A stretch of 64,000 nt of DNA from the NCBI GenBank assembly GCA_005784505.1, contig VCAZ01000044.1:2492810-2556809 (forward strand). The letters are read 5' to 3'. The stretch comes from Bagarius yarrelli (lineage: Eukaryota > Chordata > Actinopteri > Siluriformes > Sisoridae). Shown one piece after another: positions 23,449-36,860 of the stretch (position 1 is the stretch's first letter; the number at the start of each line of letters is the position of its first letter). The notes below the pieces were generated by a model that saw only the letters and a program-made list of their open reading frames with translations, was not told where the DNA came from and searched no databases. Made by a program: the position numbers and the translations under genes.

Positions 23449-23942
23449 ATCAAGAAATTATCCTAGAAAATAGATGCTAAACATGTGTTACTCCTGAAAT
23501 GACAACAACCTGCAGCAGCATTAATGAACATTATTTGATTGAATGTGTAGAAAAACTAAAAAAGGCTGCTAATAAAGTAGTTCTGCCTACAGGGCCACCA
23601 AGCTGGCCTATAATAATGGCAGCATTATTTCCGTTCTCTGATTGGTTGATCAGAGAAAAACTGTTACAACCATGTTCTAATAGGAATACACATCTGTAAG
23701 TTAGACATTGTGAGGAGAGATCAGTTAACCTCAAAGCTAACTAGCTAGTTTTAGCCCGTGAAAGAGTTTGTTTACCACTTCCACACCCTGGATAGTGGAG
23801 GTATTAAGAGGTGGATTCTTGATTCCGGTAAGTCCCCACTAAAGGCCCAGGTACCAAATGCACACACATCACCCCTGAACCCAAATAAATGTAAAATGTA
23901 TACTCTACAGCACGGTAAAACTATTTTCCTCACATCTTAGTG

Positions 23943-24100
23943 AGTTGGGGTCAGAGCACAGGGTCAGCTATGATACAGTGCCCCTGAAGCAAGAAGGGTT
24001 AAGGGACTCAGTGGCTGACTGGCAGTGATGGGACTTGAACCCGGGGGTTTCTATTACACCAATCAACAACCTTAACTATTTGAGCCACCACTACCCCAAA
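23943..24100 (-). repeat. tRNA-derived fish SINE relic, long form
   Basis: On the minus strand: 'tggctcaaatagttaaggtt', 'ggttcaagtcccatc' (box B-like), the 'cttaacccttcttgcttc' block, then 'ctgtatcatagctgaccctg' and 'tctgacccc'. A matching long form lies at 46812-46950. Confidence 0.65.
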
Positions 24101-24276
24101 GTAACCAACCTCCCACCTACTGTGCAGACACTTTACACTGCACACAACACTAGTGTACTGCCTCGTAAACCTCTATTACTGCACTTACACTTTACCTAAA
24201 GGCTCAGCCATGGTCCTATTTTTTTTTTATTTCTAACATGAATAATTGTTTAAGATCTACAACTAGTGGCAATGCT

Positions 24277-24294
24277 GGGGGGGGGGGGGGGGGG
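24277..24294. repeat. 18-base poly-G run
   Basis: An uninterrupted G18 tract inside a fragment of a repeat also seen at 50545-50660. Confidence 0.9.
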
Positions 24295-24296
24295 AT

Positions 24297-24375
24297 TAGA
24301 ATGATTCTAAGGGCCCACACCTTTTGGATGCCCCCAGAGTTCTGCTAAGGAATAAGTGTGGTAGGAGGTCCAACC
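24297..24375. repeat. short interspersed repeat shared with 50545-50660
   Basis: 'ctaaggaataagtgtggtag' followed by 'gaggtccaacct' here is nearly identical to 50583-50618, and both sit beside 'gggcccac'-like blocks. Two dispersed copies define a repeat family; class unknown. Confidence 0.6.
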
Positions 24376-25083
24376 TGGGTGGGATTTTTGGGGGGGCAAA
24401 TGTTTAGCCAAAACAGATAAATTGTTTTTGTCATTTCAATACATTTGGAGGGACATTTGAACTCACACGTATGCATTTTCTGTCAAAAACTCTGTTGCTG
24501 GGGCTCCTGAAGAACAGATTATAAATCTTTGTATAGAGGTAGGGACATAGGGACATCTCATTTCACGGTTGTCCTTATTTTATGTACTATTACTTAACAG
24601 GATTAAATTCAATCGAAGCATTCACCTAATTACAAAGCATAAATCATGTACACTGACAGTCACAATCCTGCAGAACGGTTCTACCGTAGAGGCACTGGTT
24701 CAAATAACCGCTAGATCAAGCTTCCGTTTTCTTGTTATTTTGTTAGCAAAAAAAATCACATTTGCACATTTTCTAAAAAAGAACTACTAATGAGCTAATT
24801 CATTTGTTTAAAATTTTGCAATGAAGCTAACCAGTGGCTAGTTAGGTTAGTTAGAAACATTCTTAATAACTAGCAATGTCTGTTCACCTTTAGTAGAGCA
24901 GTAATCTAGCTAACTTGCTAAAGTATATTTACCTGTTTAGCATCAGTTTGTAAATAATTTGATAATAATGATTAAAGTGCATGATGGATTAATGATTAGC
25001 ATGTTAGCTTAGCTGTGGCTGGTGTTTAGTTTGTATGATATGTATGATTTGTAAACATGCCATGTGATGGGTTGGCACCAGAG

Positions 25084-25440
25084 TTGGGCATGTTACTTAA
25101 AAAAAGGAATTAGTTATAGTTGCTAGTTAGTAAAAAAATCCTTTGAACTCCCTGTAGAATGACCGACATTTTATTCCTACTAGCCGTAACCATACTGAAT
25201 AGAACATACTTTTTCAACAGTCAGAAAGTACGTACTTAAATGTGGTACTTACGTAAGTATTATGCGGTTACGGACAATGCTGCGGTCAGTGTGTGTGTTC
25301 AGACAGCTGAGAGAGTCTACTCAGATTAAACCACCTTAACTAGGTAAAATTATTGCATTTTATTGTTAATTAAGTTACTCATTACTGAAAAAAAGTAATG
25401 CAGTTTATTTATAATGGCGTTATTCCCATCCGTGGTTGGC
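25084..25440. repeat. possible non-autonomous DNA element
   Basis: It begins 'gagttgggcatgttactt' and ends 'gcgttattcccatccgtg', with 'gtaatgcagtttatttataa' just inside the right end. These resemble the ends of a common fish repeat. The ends are only loosely inverted copies of one another. Confidence 0.35.
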
Positions 25441-27593
25441 ATTTTATGCGGGTATATAGTAAAAAGCAATAAGTATAATAAGTATTTTGAAATATTACTA
25501 TTACATATTTAGTCTTACTTTTACACTTAAATTAAGCCTACACTTCTGGAAAGGCTCTAACTAGATAACGACTTTGATATACGGATTTATCAATTCCGCC
25601 ACAATAGTATAATAGCAAGTTTAGGTATCAATGCCAGATAAAAAGCTCTGGGGCGCAGTCATTAATTTCATTCAACCCAAAGGTCTTTAGTTGGGTTAAA
25701 GTCAATACTCTGTAAGTTCTTTCACACCGTCCTTGGCAAACAATGACTTCTTTTCCATGGTCCTTGGTTGTTGGGTGTGTTGTGCAACACTAAGATCAAC
25801 AGAGAAAAAATAAAAAAAATCACATCTTGACACAGATCTTGACAGATTTTACCATGCTTTCTTGTACAAGTTAAGAAACTTGCACAACTACGCAAGTTCC
25901 ACAACATTTTCTTATCACTAATAAATCCCCTCAGATCCCTCTACTCCATAATTTGCGTCCTTCTATGATGATATGCTTATCCCACACCACCCACCCCTGC
26001 TGGAAACATTGGGGTAATTATGGACAATCAACTGTCCTTTTCCTCACATGTTGCTAACTAGACATCCTCCCTCAGAACCAGGTGGCTTCTTGACTGGTCC
26101 AGTCATAAACTAAGACGCAGGGTTGGTCTGCCTTTTTTCTGTTCTGGTACCAAGATGGTGGAGGAAACTTAGCATCAATGTAAGAACAGAAGAGTCACTT
26201 GCTGTCTGTAAAGATAATTAAAGACCAACCTCTGTGTCAAATACCTGGCACCTAACATAAAAAAATTCTCTGTTTTTATATCACTTTTTTTCAAAAGTTC
26301 TTGCGTTGTTACACTTTTTGTAAGCTAGTGTACTAGTATTGCGTTAATAATAATGGTCTAAAAGGATGTTGCATTAGATAAGAGATAATCTGCGGAATGT
26401 AAATGTTTATGAAGTTAAGGAAAGGATTAATGTAACGCAATGACATTTCAGACAGCTGTTTGATTCTGTTGACTTTGTGGGGGAAAAAACACACTTATGT
26501 TCTAATAAGCTGTCCATAAACTTTTGCCTGTATAGTGAATATAAAGCCTTGATTTATGGTACTTGCTTTGTTTAGGGCAGTACCAGTATTTCAATATTTA
26601 TTAAGTCAACTTATTAAGTAATTTAGTAACTCAACTTTAAAAATGTTTAATAAAATTGAAAAAAGTAAAATCCACTGCATGGCCTCTACAATTTTAATCT
26701 TTTTTTGCACTTTAAAAGGATTAGAAGTTTTATGCAATTGGTATAATTATTTCCTTTTGCAAGTCCAAACTCCAGTACATGATAAAGGGGTCGTTCTGCA
26801 ACCATACGAAATCTCTGTATCATCCAATAGAGGGGAGTGTTTAGTCTTTCAGACGATCTTAAGTGGATTTCTCCTTCAGCAGAATGTACAAGACTGTCTG
26901 AATGCCCTGGGCTGGAGATATGATTATGCTCCTCCTTTTTTCTCTTCTTTTCCCCTCATTCCATTATCCCTCAACCTGGCATGAAAAATGGATAAGGATT
27001 CTGCTCCCAGAGGCTCTGTTTGAATGAAGCTTTTAGACTTAATTCACAAAGCTCTGAATTTATGTTAAAATATTCTGGAAAAATCAAAGCTTGTATTTTA
27101 CTTAAAAAACCTTTGATGGACTGTAAATTCAGCTTGATTGTATAAAAAAAAGATCTAGGTCAGTTTTGATTGCTTGAAGCTTCTGGCAAGAAATGTCCAC
27201 AAAGCTTTTGGCAGTCACTGAGTTGCATTTTGTTCTTAGTTCCGACAACATAAATCTTTCAAAATAACGTAAAATAGATTACTTTAAAGTAAAGTAATAG
27301 TGTAAAACATAATACTGATCATCAGAGCATGGCACTGGGACATGCAGAAGCAGAAGTTATATAATACAGCTTAAATAAGTTTTATTGTCTGCTGAATAAA
27401 CTTTTGACTATCACACAGCAGGTAAATTTCCAAATCTGCTGTCTGCTGCATGTTTCCAGCCAATAAGATTTTTACATAGAAAATGACTTTCGTGATGATG
27501 TCATACCCAAGAAAACCAATTGTCACATCGTCATATATCACAAATTGTGTTCCTTTTGCCATTCCTATTCCTGTACATTATTCTTTGTGAAAT

Positions 27594-28345
27594 GTCAAGT
27601 CAAGTCAGGTCACTTTTATTTCTATAGCGCTTTTAACAGTCGAGATTGTTTCAAAGCAGCTTTACAGAATTACATCTGAAAAGACAATATTAAACACTCA
27701 TTAAGACACTCAATTTAATTAATATATATAAATTAATATCTATAAAAAGAGTCTAACTGAGCGAGGCAGAGGCGACAGCGGCAAGGAACCAAAACTTCAT
27801 CAGTGACAGAATGGAGAAAAAACCATGGAAGAAACCAGGCTCAGTCGGGGGGTCAGTTCTCCTCTGACCTGAAAAACAAGTAGGGTTACCCATACTGCAG
27901 CAAAGTTTCCGTGGTTTTGTCCGGATGGCCGTCTAGAAGACAAGATCACCACTGGGAAACTACCTTATTGTCTCCAAAAGCTGATCCACCAACTGTGCTG
28001 GCGGTGACGGTGAGCTCGGAATAACAAAGAAACAGACGTATGTTAGTGTAGATGCCATTCGACTTATGATAAACAATATATTGTGTGTTTATTGGTGGTG
28101 TTCCCGGTTCCGGTTGACCCGATTTTCGCAGCCTAACAATCCTTTAATGCATTTGAATAATAAAAATGTGTGGATTATGTGTAGGCCAGGTTAAAGAGAT
28201 GGGTCTTTAATTTAGATTTAAACTGGCAGAGTGTGTCTGCCTCTCGAACAGTGCTTTGTAAGTTATTCCAGAGTTTGGGCACTAGATAAGAAAAGGATCT
28301 GCCACCTGCAGTTGATTTTGTTATTCTAGGTATTACCATGGATAA
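27594..28345 (+). repeat. fish interspersed repeat (agcgcttttaacagtc family)
   Basis: It starts 'caagtcaagtcaggtcactt', then 'ttatttctatagcgctttta', 'tttcaaagcagctttacaga', 'gcgacagcggcaaggaacc', 'ccatggaagaaaccaggctc', and ends with 'ttattccagagtttgggcac' and 'ttctaggtattacc'. From memory this order is typical of a repeat very common in ostariophysan fish. No coding frame is kept. Confidence 0.7.
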
Positions 28346-28516
28346 TAGAATGGACTAATGATAACATGTGTTTGCATTTCAAAATATAAGTATGCTGGCT
28401 TGTAAGAGGCAACAAACTGTTTTCGTACTTAAACTAATTCCTCTGAGACCTTTAACTTTAGACACTACTTCTTCTAGAGCCTCGAGCGACATGCACCAAA
28501 CTTACACCGGACTCGA

Positions 28517-28830
28517 TGTCAGGTGATGTCACGGCAATAAAGTTGAAACAATATGGCAAGGTGACATATTTAAAAGCTAAACGCAGAACAGTAAAGGAAA
28601 GTGTATGATGGTTATTTTTATAGGGGCATAATCTGATGTCAGGTGACGTCATGGCAATGCCCACCCAAAATTGTGTCAGTCATAAAGTTTAACCCATATG
28701 GCTATGTGACATATCAGAATGCTCAGCACAGTATAGGGAAATGCATAATGGGTATTATACTGATATCATATAATGTCAGGTGACGTCAGTCCCACGCGCC
28801 TACAAAAATGCCGATTTGGCTAGGTTACAT
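28517..28830 (+). repeat. decayed ~120-137 bp tandem repeat with CRE palindromes
   Basis: Three units start at 28517, 28637 and 28774, each with 'tgtcaggtga' then 'cgtca' or 'tgtca'. Units also share 'aaagttgaaac/aaagtttaacc', 'atggcaaggtgacata/atggctatgtgacata' and 'acagta...ggaaa'. Perfect TGACGTCA occurs at 28644-28651 and 28781-28788. A related single motif lies near 29386. Confidence 0.65.
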
Positions 28831-31800
28831 TTGTTTTGCTAAAACAAACGACATGATAAAGAGTATTTTGCCTCATGCATTATTATCACGAATCATAAAT
28901 CCAACATCGTTTTAAGCCAACAACAAAGTTTGTTGCTATGAACTTTACAACTCGTTTTACTTTTTCTAAAGCTAAAAAGGGTTGAAATTTGCATTGTTAT
29001 AAGATCTATCAATAGAGCTTTACTTGGTGCTTTTTTTACTGCAGTTTTATGACAGGACAGGGAGACTAAATATGGTATACACAAACTGGGCTATGCAATG
29101 TGAGGACTGAAAGATAAACGTGTCTACAAATATTATATGCGTGACAAACAGAGAGACAGTAAAAGGGGCTTGACAATTACACAAGTTTAATCCAGTTCGT
29201 GAGGGTTTGTGCAGTCCAGTATAAATTGTGGCTGCTTCACATTGCAAAACTGCCCTGTATTGAAAGAAATACACAAATTTAAGTGATTTTGACTATAAAA
29301 CATATTTTTTTGATCAGTGTTATACAGAAATGATATAAAATAATATTTATCCAACCAATATTTATTTTTTTACTTCTTATGATGACAGGTGACCTCACAC
29401 CCCTGGAAACAAAGTTTGTGTTAAACTGGTATGTGATTTTTTTTCACTCTTTCTTCTTACAGTGCTGCATAATCTAGGATTGCCTCAATCACAGCGCAGC
29501 TGAATCTTCTAATCCTTTATCTTTTTACAGGTTGATTTATTCAAAAGTTCCAGACATTACAAACTACTACAGTACAACATTCGAACTTTTGAACTACATG
29601 CATTTGTGCTCACTCTCAGATACAAACAGGTGAACTAGCCAGGAAAAATGGTGCAATAATTCTGGTAGATGTGGAAATAGGTATAGCTGATAAACAGAGA
29701 TGGCTAATTCTGTTAAAATTAAGTCCTGGAGATCCTAAATCAGACCACAAAGAGGATTTAATAAAAAAAACAACCAAAAAACAGGGTGCCAAATTCACAA
29801 CAAAAGTTAAAGACAACAGTATGAATCTAATGATCCAACCCTATTGATTTGACAGGGTTTACAAAATGGCAAAATCTAAACCGCTAGTGCTGTGTTACAC
29901 AATCTAATACACTCTTAATCAATTCATTTTTATTCACTGCTAATTCCATTAGTATTTTTGGGCAGCCTCCGGAATTACATGAGAACTTATGATGAAGTGT
30001 TGATGTCAAGTGACGTTCTTTGGCAGAAGACATTGTCAGATGTTCCACACATACAGTAGCTGGCAGACAGCAAGTGTTACCGAAGTGTTGTCCACAGCCA
30101 GGATGCTTCCTTAATTAGGTGAATAGTAATCTAGGTTTGTATATATTATATGGTCCCTTCTGCCACACAGTTATATATCTAAGATTAGTATAAGTGTACA
30201 AATAATAGTATTGTACAGTACAGTATAACAGTTTTAGTAAAAATCGACATGTAAAATCCTTTGTGAAAACACCTCTGTTTCCCTAATCAGGCTGATATCC
30301 TAGGTTTCGAAGATGGCAGGCTATTGCAGTAGTGAGATTTATAAATGTAGTTCGCAGGTACATGTTGTTCAGCTTCTCACTGAGACGCCAGACAGACATG
30401 AACCAAGCAAAAATATCCCAAACCACACTTTGTAAATTCTGCCTCCAAGGTTTATATCCTATTCCAGATTTAGTGGCTTACATTTATAACAACCCCCACA
30501 CCAGATTCGAAGCATTTCTGTGGGGATTTGCTTATTTAGCCTTAATAGTGTTAGTAAGATTAGGTGCTAAAGTTGGGTGAGGAGGTGTTTAGTTTTGTTG
30601 AGGTCACCTGTAACGCACTAGGAGTTTCATGCTGAAACAAAGACATCGTGACAACATTTTGAGGGAAAAACGTATGTGCATGTGTTGGTAAACTGTTCAG
30701 AGTTACTGGACAATATAGTGTATATATAAATTTAAGCTTATTGAAAAGTTGATTTGAAAATTAAAGCTTTCAATATAATATATTTAGCCGACAACTGTGT
30801 TTCACCATCTGTCTCTTTTTCTGCAAAAGCAGGTAATGAAAACAGTGCTAGTCTCGTGTAGCCAGATCTTTAGACTGATGGCAGAAGGTCAATGAACCTC
30901 GGCTGCTTTGACTGGCTAAGGCCCACCCAAGAAGATGCATGACTGACAGGTAAAGCAACCAACGATGTTTTAATGTGGAATTGTCCCCACAATATCAGAC
31001 CGGAACGTTTGTTTGGAAATATACCAAATAAAACCTGACTAACTAAAATCCAATCAACTTTGTCAATGTGTTGTACTTCTGTCTTGTGATGGTTTCCTGA
31101 TGTTGTTCAGGCGTTGAGTTTAGTTAATTGTTTTGCCCTATAAGTTGTGCATTTACATCCTTGTGTTTCAGTCTGTCTTTGTCAATGTTAACTTGCAGTT
31201 GGTCTATGTTACCTTGTTGTTAGTTAATTTTTTCTAGCTTCTGTTTTGAGCTATTCTTGTTTATATTTTGCCTGGTGTTTCGTCTGATCCACATTTTTAT
31301 GCTTGTTTATTGGTAGGCCATAGTGTTAAAGTTAAATCTCTGTTCTCTTGCTGTGTGCTTACTTTATCTAGTGAATAGCTGCACTTGCGTCTGTCTAACC
31401 CCCAAATTCATGACAGAACTTAATAGAAAATGTAATGAACACAAGATAAAACAGAGTTTTATCAAATTTTATCCCTAGATCTTTTTCCAGTATAAATACA
31501 CATAAAAACGTCTGATAGTTCAATAGTTATGTACAATCTGGAGTCGTGGAATGTGAAAGACTCTGTTATAAGGAACATTATTATTGTGATTAGGAGACCG
31601 ACTTCCACTGAGGTAAAACTGTCCAATGAAGTGCTTTAATTGACTCTTTTGAAGGTTACTGTCTTTATAGCTGTCCTCCAGCCTCTCAGGTTAATAGCAG
31701 TAATGGACCTGCTTCAGTGACAAAGCTTTTAGCAGCCATTTTATCGAAGACTTAGTGCTCTTTGTCACTTGCAGTAAAAAGTGTGAATGGAAGACGAATA

Positions 31801-32141
31801 TGGGCAAACACATGCAGTTATCTCTGCCAGCAGTAGCAGACGGTCTGCACTCTATACACCTAACCTGTTTAATCCTTTTTTTTTAATTTGAGATTTCTAA
31901 ATTGGCACCTACATTTATTAAGAAAACCATATTGATACTGTACATGCATATTGAGCAGTTGTACAAAAGGTGATTCCTAATGCACACGAAAGCTCAAACT
32001 CATACATGATTTAATTTGTAACAACACAACTGGACTTAAAATGAATTACAGCTTTGGCTATAGATTAAACATGATTATTGCTGTGTTGAAAAATGTTCAA
32101 CTGCTGCACATGGGTTGATTTCTGGAAAAAAGAGATACACA

Positions 32142-32430
32142 CATCCATCCATCCATCCATCCATCCATCCATCCATCCATTCATTCATTCATCCATTTCC
32201 CACCACTTAGACTGCTTCCCTACCTGGCTCCGGATAAGATGAGGCGCCCAGACTTCCCTTTTCCCAGACACCTCCCCCAGCTCTTCCAGGGGAACACTGA
32301 GGCGTTCCCAGGCCAGAGACATGGGGGTGGTGTCCTGGAGGCATCCGAAACAGATGCCCGAGCCACCTCATCTGGTCCCTCTCGATCTGGAGTAGCGGCT
32401 CTACTCCGACCTCGTTCCTAGCTTTCAGGC
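32142..32430 (-). mobile_element. non-LTR retrotransposon 3' end with (GGAT)n tail
   Basis: Plus-strand 32239-32420 contains 'ggaggcatccgaaacagatg' and 'cccgagccacctcatctggt', a stretch I recognise as the inverted 3' part of a common fish LINE. The (ATCC)n run at 32142-32200 would be its (GGAT)n 3' tail on the minus strand. The 60-codon plus-strand open frame here is not a host gene. Confidence 0.6.
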
Positions 32431-34077
32431 TGAATCATATAAACTCATATAATATGAAACCTGATTTGTGGCATTTGTTTGTTCAAATGTAATGCAACAA
32501 AAAAGCCAGACTTGATTTCCACAAAGTTTAAGGCTGTTAATACTGTACATTTGTTTAGCAATTAGTTCTAAACTTAAAGTTAAAGGTTAAAGTGGCTGGG
32601 CTGTGACTCCTAAAGGAATGGAATGCTTTATTTAAAGAAAATCTGTAAAAACATGCTTCAGAATACTGCTGATAGTTGCCAGACTAGAATTTGCCTGTTA
32701 GTTTTGTCACAAACTCCTCAATAAAGCTAGTCAAGACATAAGTCTGTAAAAGGAAAACATTTTTATTATGACGTCCAGACAGTGAATTCAGACCAAGTTG
32801 CATTTAAGTACTGGATTTGAGATTGATTGATTACGGCCTTTATCCTGTATGCAGCATATTTCTGTGTTCATTCCATGCTGTAGAGGTTTACAGATACTCT
32901 GAATTTCCTGAAGTCTAAAGTCAGGGCTAATTGGTCATATTTATCAGTCATAGTGTGTAAATGAGTGTGTGATTGTTGTTACCCTGTTTGCTATTTGCAG
33001 TACTCTGCTGGTAGAGACCCCAGGCTCCTAAAAGACATTATAAAGAAAATGGATGGATAAATGTAATTTTAGATATGTGACCTGGCTGACCCGCTGTACT
33101 CAGAACCATAAAGATCAAATAAAATGCTAATTAAAATAAATGACCAGAGTAAGCCTGCATTAAACAGTTTATTACCTCAACTGAGAGAATGATAAATAAT
33201 TATAGAGTGCATTTAAGTGGAATAAAATATGCTGAGTTTGGTTAAACCAGGAACAGCTTGCCATTAATAAAATAGACATTTACATCATTCTTAGCATAGA
33301 TACATTATTCCCAGGCTAAATTATTTAATTTTCTTACAGATTGTTGCTCTAAACATTATACATAAACAGAATATAAGTACTAACTAGTAGTAAAGAATTC
33401 CAAAACAGAAGAAACTTTCCTTGGCAATGCATCATAGCCTGTGTGTGAACCCCTAGATTACCATTTGAATCCTGTCTTTACTGGTGTACTCAAAGAAAAG
33501 CTGTACATCTCCCACACTTTGACACTAACCGAAGACAAGAGCGGCAATAAATTGAACAAAAATGTTAGACAAAGCATTGTTGCATTGCCGAAAGACCATT
33601 CAATATTCACCACAAAGCAGTATAACTTGCTTTGTTTTGGCATGGACATGTTTTTGTTCCTTTTAAAACCGAATACCATAAAGGATTGGTTGGGATTTGT
33701 GTTGCCCGGTGTTGTAGTCTGGTGTGTTTAGAAGCTTTGTCTGACAGCCTTGGCATTTGACACTGGCTGGTTGCCCTTGGCACTACAGTGATAGCCAATG
33801 CAGGAGTGCATTCCATTAGGACCTTTGATTGTTTTTTTTTAAATGTTTGTAAGGGTTCATTAAATAACTAAACCTTTTGATAAAAGGTTCCTAATCTCTC
33901 AAAGGCTTTAGTTAAAACTTTTGGCAAAAAATTACTACATAGTTTTAGTTTTTTAGACATTGACCCCGGCAAACAGTGGAAACGTCAATCAATATTTAAC
34001 CATTATTTCTACCAAAATATATCTAATGACATTGTTGTGTGAGAGAACAAATATTTTTTACGTTTATAGCAATTGCT

Positions 34078-34185
34078 TTATCTAGAGCAGGATGCATTTC
34101 TACAACTGAGCAGTTTAAAGATAATGACCTTGCTCAAGAGCACAGCAGTGGCAATTTGATGGTCCGGGGGTAGGTCACATGACTA
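34078..34185 (-). repeat. fish SINE relic
   Basis: 'atttctacaactgagcagtt', 'gaccttgctcaagagcacag' and 'cagtggcaatttgatggtcc' match the middle block of the SINE family in reverse orientation; the head is lost. Confidence 0.6.
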
Positions 34186-34927
34186 GGGTAGTGATGTATT
34201 TTAAGACCATGAATCATAATTGGTCCCTTAGGATGCAGGTAAGTCAAACGACCAAGAATAATAGCTCTTTAGTAGAATTTAGTAGAACATTTAAAAAATG
34301 TTTGCTGTGTACATAATGTATAGTATTTATTTAGTAATGTGTTAACCATAAGAGGTCATTTTTAGTATAGAAAATAATTATCCTTGATTTGATAGCAATT
34401 CTGTTGCTGGTTACTTTCATTGCAAAGCCATAAAAAATGAGAAAACAACAGATCTTTGCAGATCGGTCCATGTACAGGTCAAGGGTCAAACAGCTATTGA
34501 AGACAATTTATGTTCTGCAGTGAACAGCATTCAGTGCTTTCTGCTAATCTCCATTCTTTCACTAATGCGACTTGACTGGTCTGGTTTTAAAGGTCCATGA
34601 AAACACGGTAGTGCTACTTGGTTTTATTTTTTCATTCTTAACCATACTCAGCAGGAAATCCAATCCTGCTTAATGCAAAAATAATAATACGAAAAGAGAA
34701 CGCATTATTGTCTATAATAAGATCCTCATTGCACTTGTTATAGCACAACTAAGATAAATGTCTTGCAAAACGTTTACATTTATTTCATATAATATTTAAG
34801 TTTAAATATAAAGTTTAACTTTACAGTAAAGTTGAGGGATAATAAGATTAGTTGTAATTAATTGCAATTAACTTTTATTATAATCAGAAGAAAGGTTAAT
34901 TATATTATAAGATCAACAAAAGATTCA

Positions 34928-35240
34928 TTTTCTATACCCGGTTATTCCCTAATTCGGGGTAACGGGGATCTGCTGGAGCCTATCCCAGCCATCTCTAAAA
35001 GGGCAATAGGCAGGAGTTGTACACACCAGACAGGTCGCCAGTCCATCACAAGACCACACACACACTCACTCTATGGGCAGTTTAGAATCACCAATCAGCC
35101 TAATGTACATGTTTTTGGACTGTGGGAGTAAACCGGAGTACCTGGAGTAAACCCACATAAGCACTGGGAGAACGTACAAACCCCACAAAGAAATCAAACC
35201 CGGGCCTTCTTGCTATGAGGCAACAGTCATAACCACTAAG
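34928..35240 (-). repeat. fish interspersed repeat, longest copy of the gtttttggactgtggg family
   Basis: From 'ttctatacccggttattccc' through 'ctgctggagcctatcccagc', 'caggtcgccagtccatcaca', 'agtttagaatcaccaatcag', 'catgtttttggactgtggga' to 'accactaag'. Its 89-codon open frame is a by-product. Confidence 0.75.
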
Positions 35241-35804
35241 TTTTCAGCCTTCAGCAAAAAAATTTGGTGGCTTAGTGATTAGAATATTTAGTCTTATTAC
35301 CTCTGGGGTTGTGGAGGTTGTATGTTCACCCTGTGCTTTAGGGGTTTCCTTCAGGTACTCTGTTTTTCTTAATCAGATAAAAGACAAAAGACAATTATGC
35401 TAATATCTAAATTAACCAAGGTATGTGTGTGTGTGTGTGACATATCAGTAGCGGAAATGTTTGCGGCACACACTCATACAGACGATTGACAAAAAAATGT
35501 AAAGAATAATACACTAATAATTCTAATACACTAATCATTTTAACACTAATAAGTTAACCAATTTAACTGGTCATCAGTTTGCACTAAAGAAATAAGAATT
35601 TAATTGTAAATGTAATTGTAATACATGATAATTTTAACCTAATTCTTTGAACATTCTAGGAACACAGATTGTAAATCTGCTTCTTATAGGTTACAGTGAT
35701 GATAGCTTTATTTAACACTTTTTCTTTGTATATACATCACATAAATATCACAAAAATGTTCTAATGCTTTCAATATAAACATTAACAGGATTTAACAAGT
35801 TTGC

Positions 35805-35915
35805 ATCCCATCCAGGGTGTTCCCTGTCGGTACCATAGGTTTCCCTGGATAGGCACCACTCTCCTTGTGACCCTTTGTAGAAAAAGCAGTATAGAAATTG
35901 GATAGATAGATTAAT
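35805..35915 (+). repeat. 3' end of the same fish repeat family, opposite strand
   Basis: 'tcccatccagggtgttccct', 'gtttccctggataggcacca' and 'tgtgaccctttgtagaaaaa', then 'gcagtatagaaattggatag', are the reverse-complement counterparts of the 34928 end. Confidence 0.65.
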
Positions 35916-36039
35916 ACTGGTCTACAGAAGAAAGCCCCAGATTGTGTATAAAGAAGGTGGTAATGGAAAGTATGCAGTGCTTATGTTTAAGAGAGCAGCC
36001 TACTTGTGTTATACTTGTGTCTCTGGATAATACTAGAAC

Positions 36040-36860
36040 AGTTTAGGTTCAAGACGCTTTATTGTCATTTCAACAATATAAAGCAGATTCAGCACACAGT
36101 GAAATAAAACAAGGTTTCTCCAGGACCCCATGGTGCTACATAAAATAACACAAAATTACACAAAACAACAAAGAGCTACTTAATCGAAGTACAACATAAA
36201 GTGCATGTGTGCAACCTGGTGCAAACAGTGCAAGACAAATAACAATACAAACGTTACTAACATTACTCCAGACAGTGCAATAGAAGAAATACAGTACAAT
36301 ACAAAAACCCTCTGTATAGATACATGAAATAGCGCCAACCAGATGTGCAAATAGAGAAAGAAATGTGCAAGCAAGTAGTAGCAGCAAAGATTATTGTTCA
36401 AACCAGCATTAAAGTATATAAAAAGAATGTTTTTCTGTGTTTATGTGGTGCTTTAAAAATTGATTTATATTTAGTATTCAGTGTGTGTGACGGTATGAGT
36501 TTAAGTTAGTGAGTGTGTGTCAGTTGAGGTAGTTCAGTTCTGACTGTTGAGAAGCCTGATGGCTTGAGGGAAGAAACTGTTACACATTGGGGTTGTGAGG
36601 GTCCGAATGCTATGATACCTTTTCCAAAAGGCAGGAGTATGAAAAGTTAGTGTGAGGGGTGTGTGGGGTCGTCCATAATGCTGTTGGCTTCGTGAATTTA
36701 GCGTGTGGTGTAAATGCCGGTTATAGAGGGAAGAGAGACTACGATAATCTTCTAAGTTGTTTTCACCATTCTCTGCAGAGACTTGTGGTCCGAATCGGTG
36801 CAGTTCCCAAACCAGGCAGTGATGAGAACTGTTTACGATGCTCTTGATGGTCCCTCACCC
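36040..36860. repeat. long fish interspersed repeat copy
   Basis: 'caagacgctttattgtcatt', 'agtgaaataaaacaaggttt', 'agtgcaagacaaataacaat', 'agcctgatggcttgagggaa', 'gagacttgtggtccgaatcg' and 'cagttcccaaaccaggcagt', then 'ctcttgatggtccctc', follow the order of a repeat I know to be widespread in teleosts. Small open frames on both strands belong to it. The class is uncertain. Confidence 0.65.

Noticed and set aside
26643..26984. 113-codon intergenic open frame
   Set aside because: Low-complexity start, no domain, no neighbouring exons; likely chance.
30332..30580. 82-codon frame with a hydrophobic C-terminal stretch
   Set aside because: One possible membrane segment only; no homology recognised and no sign of a promoter or poly(A) signal tied to it.
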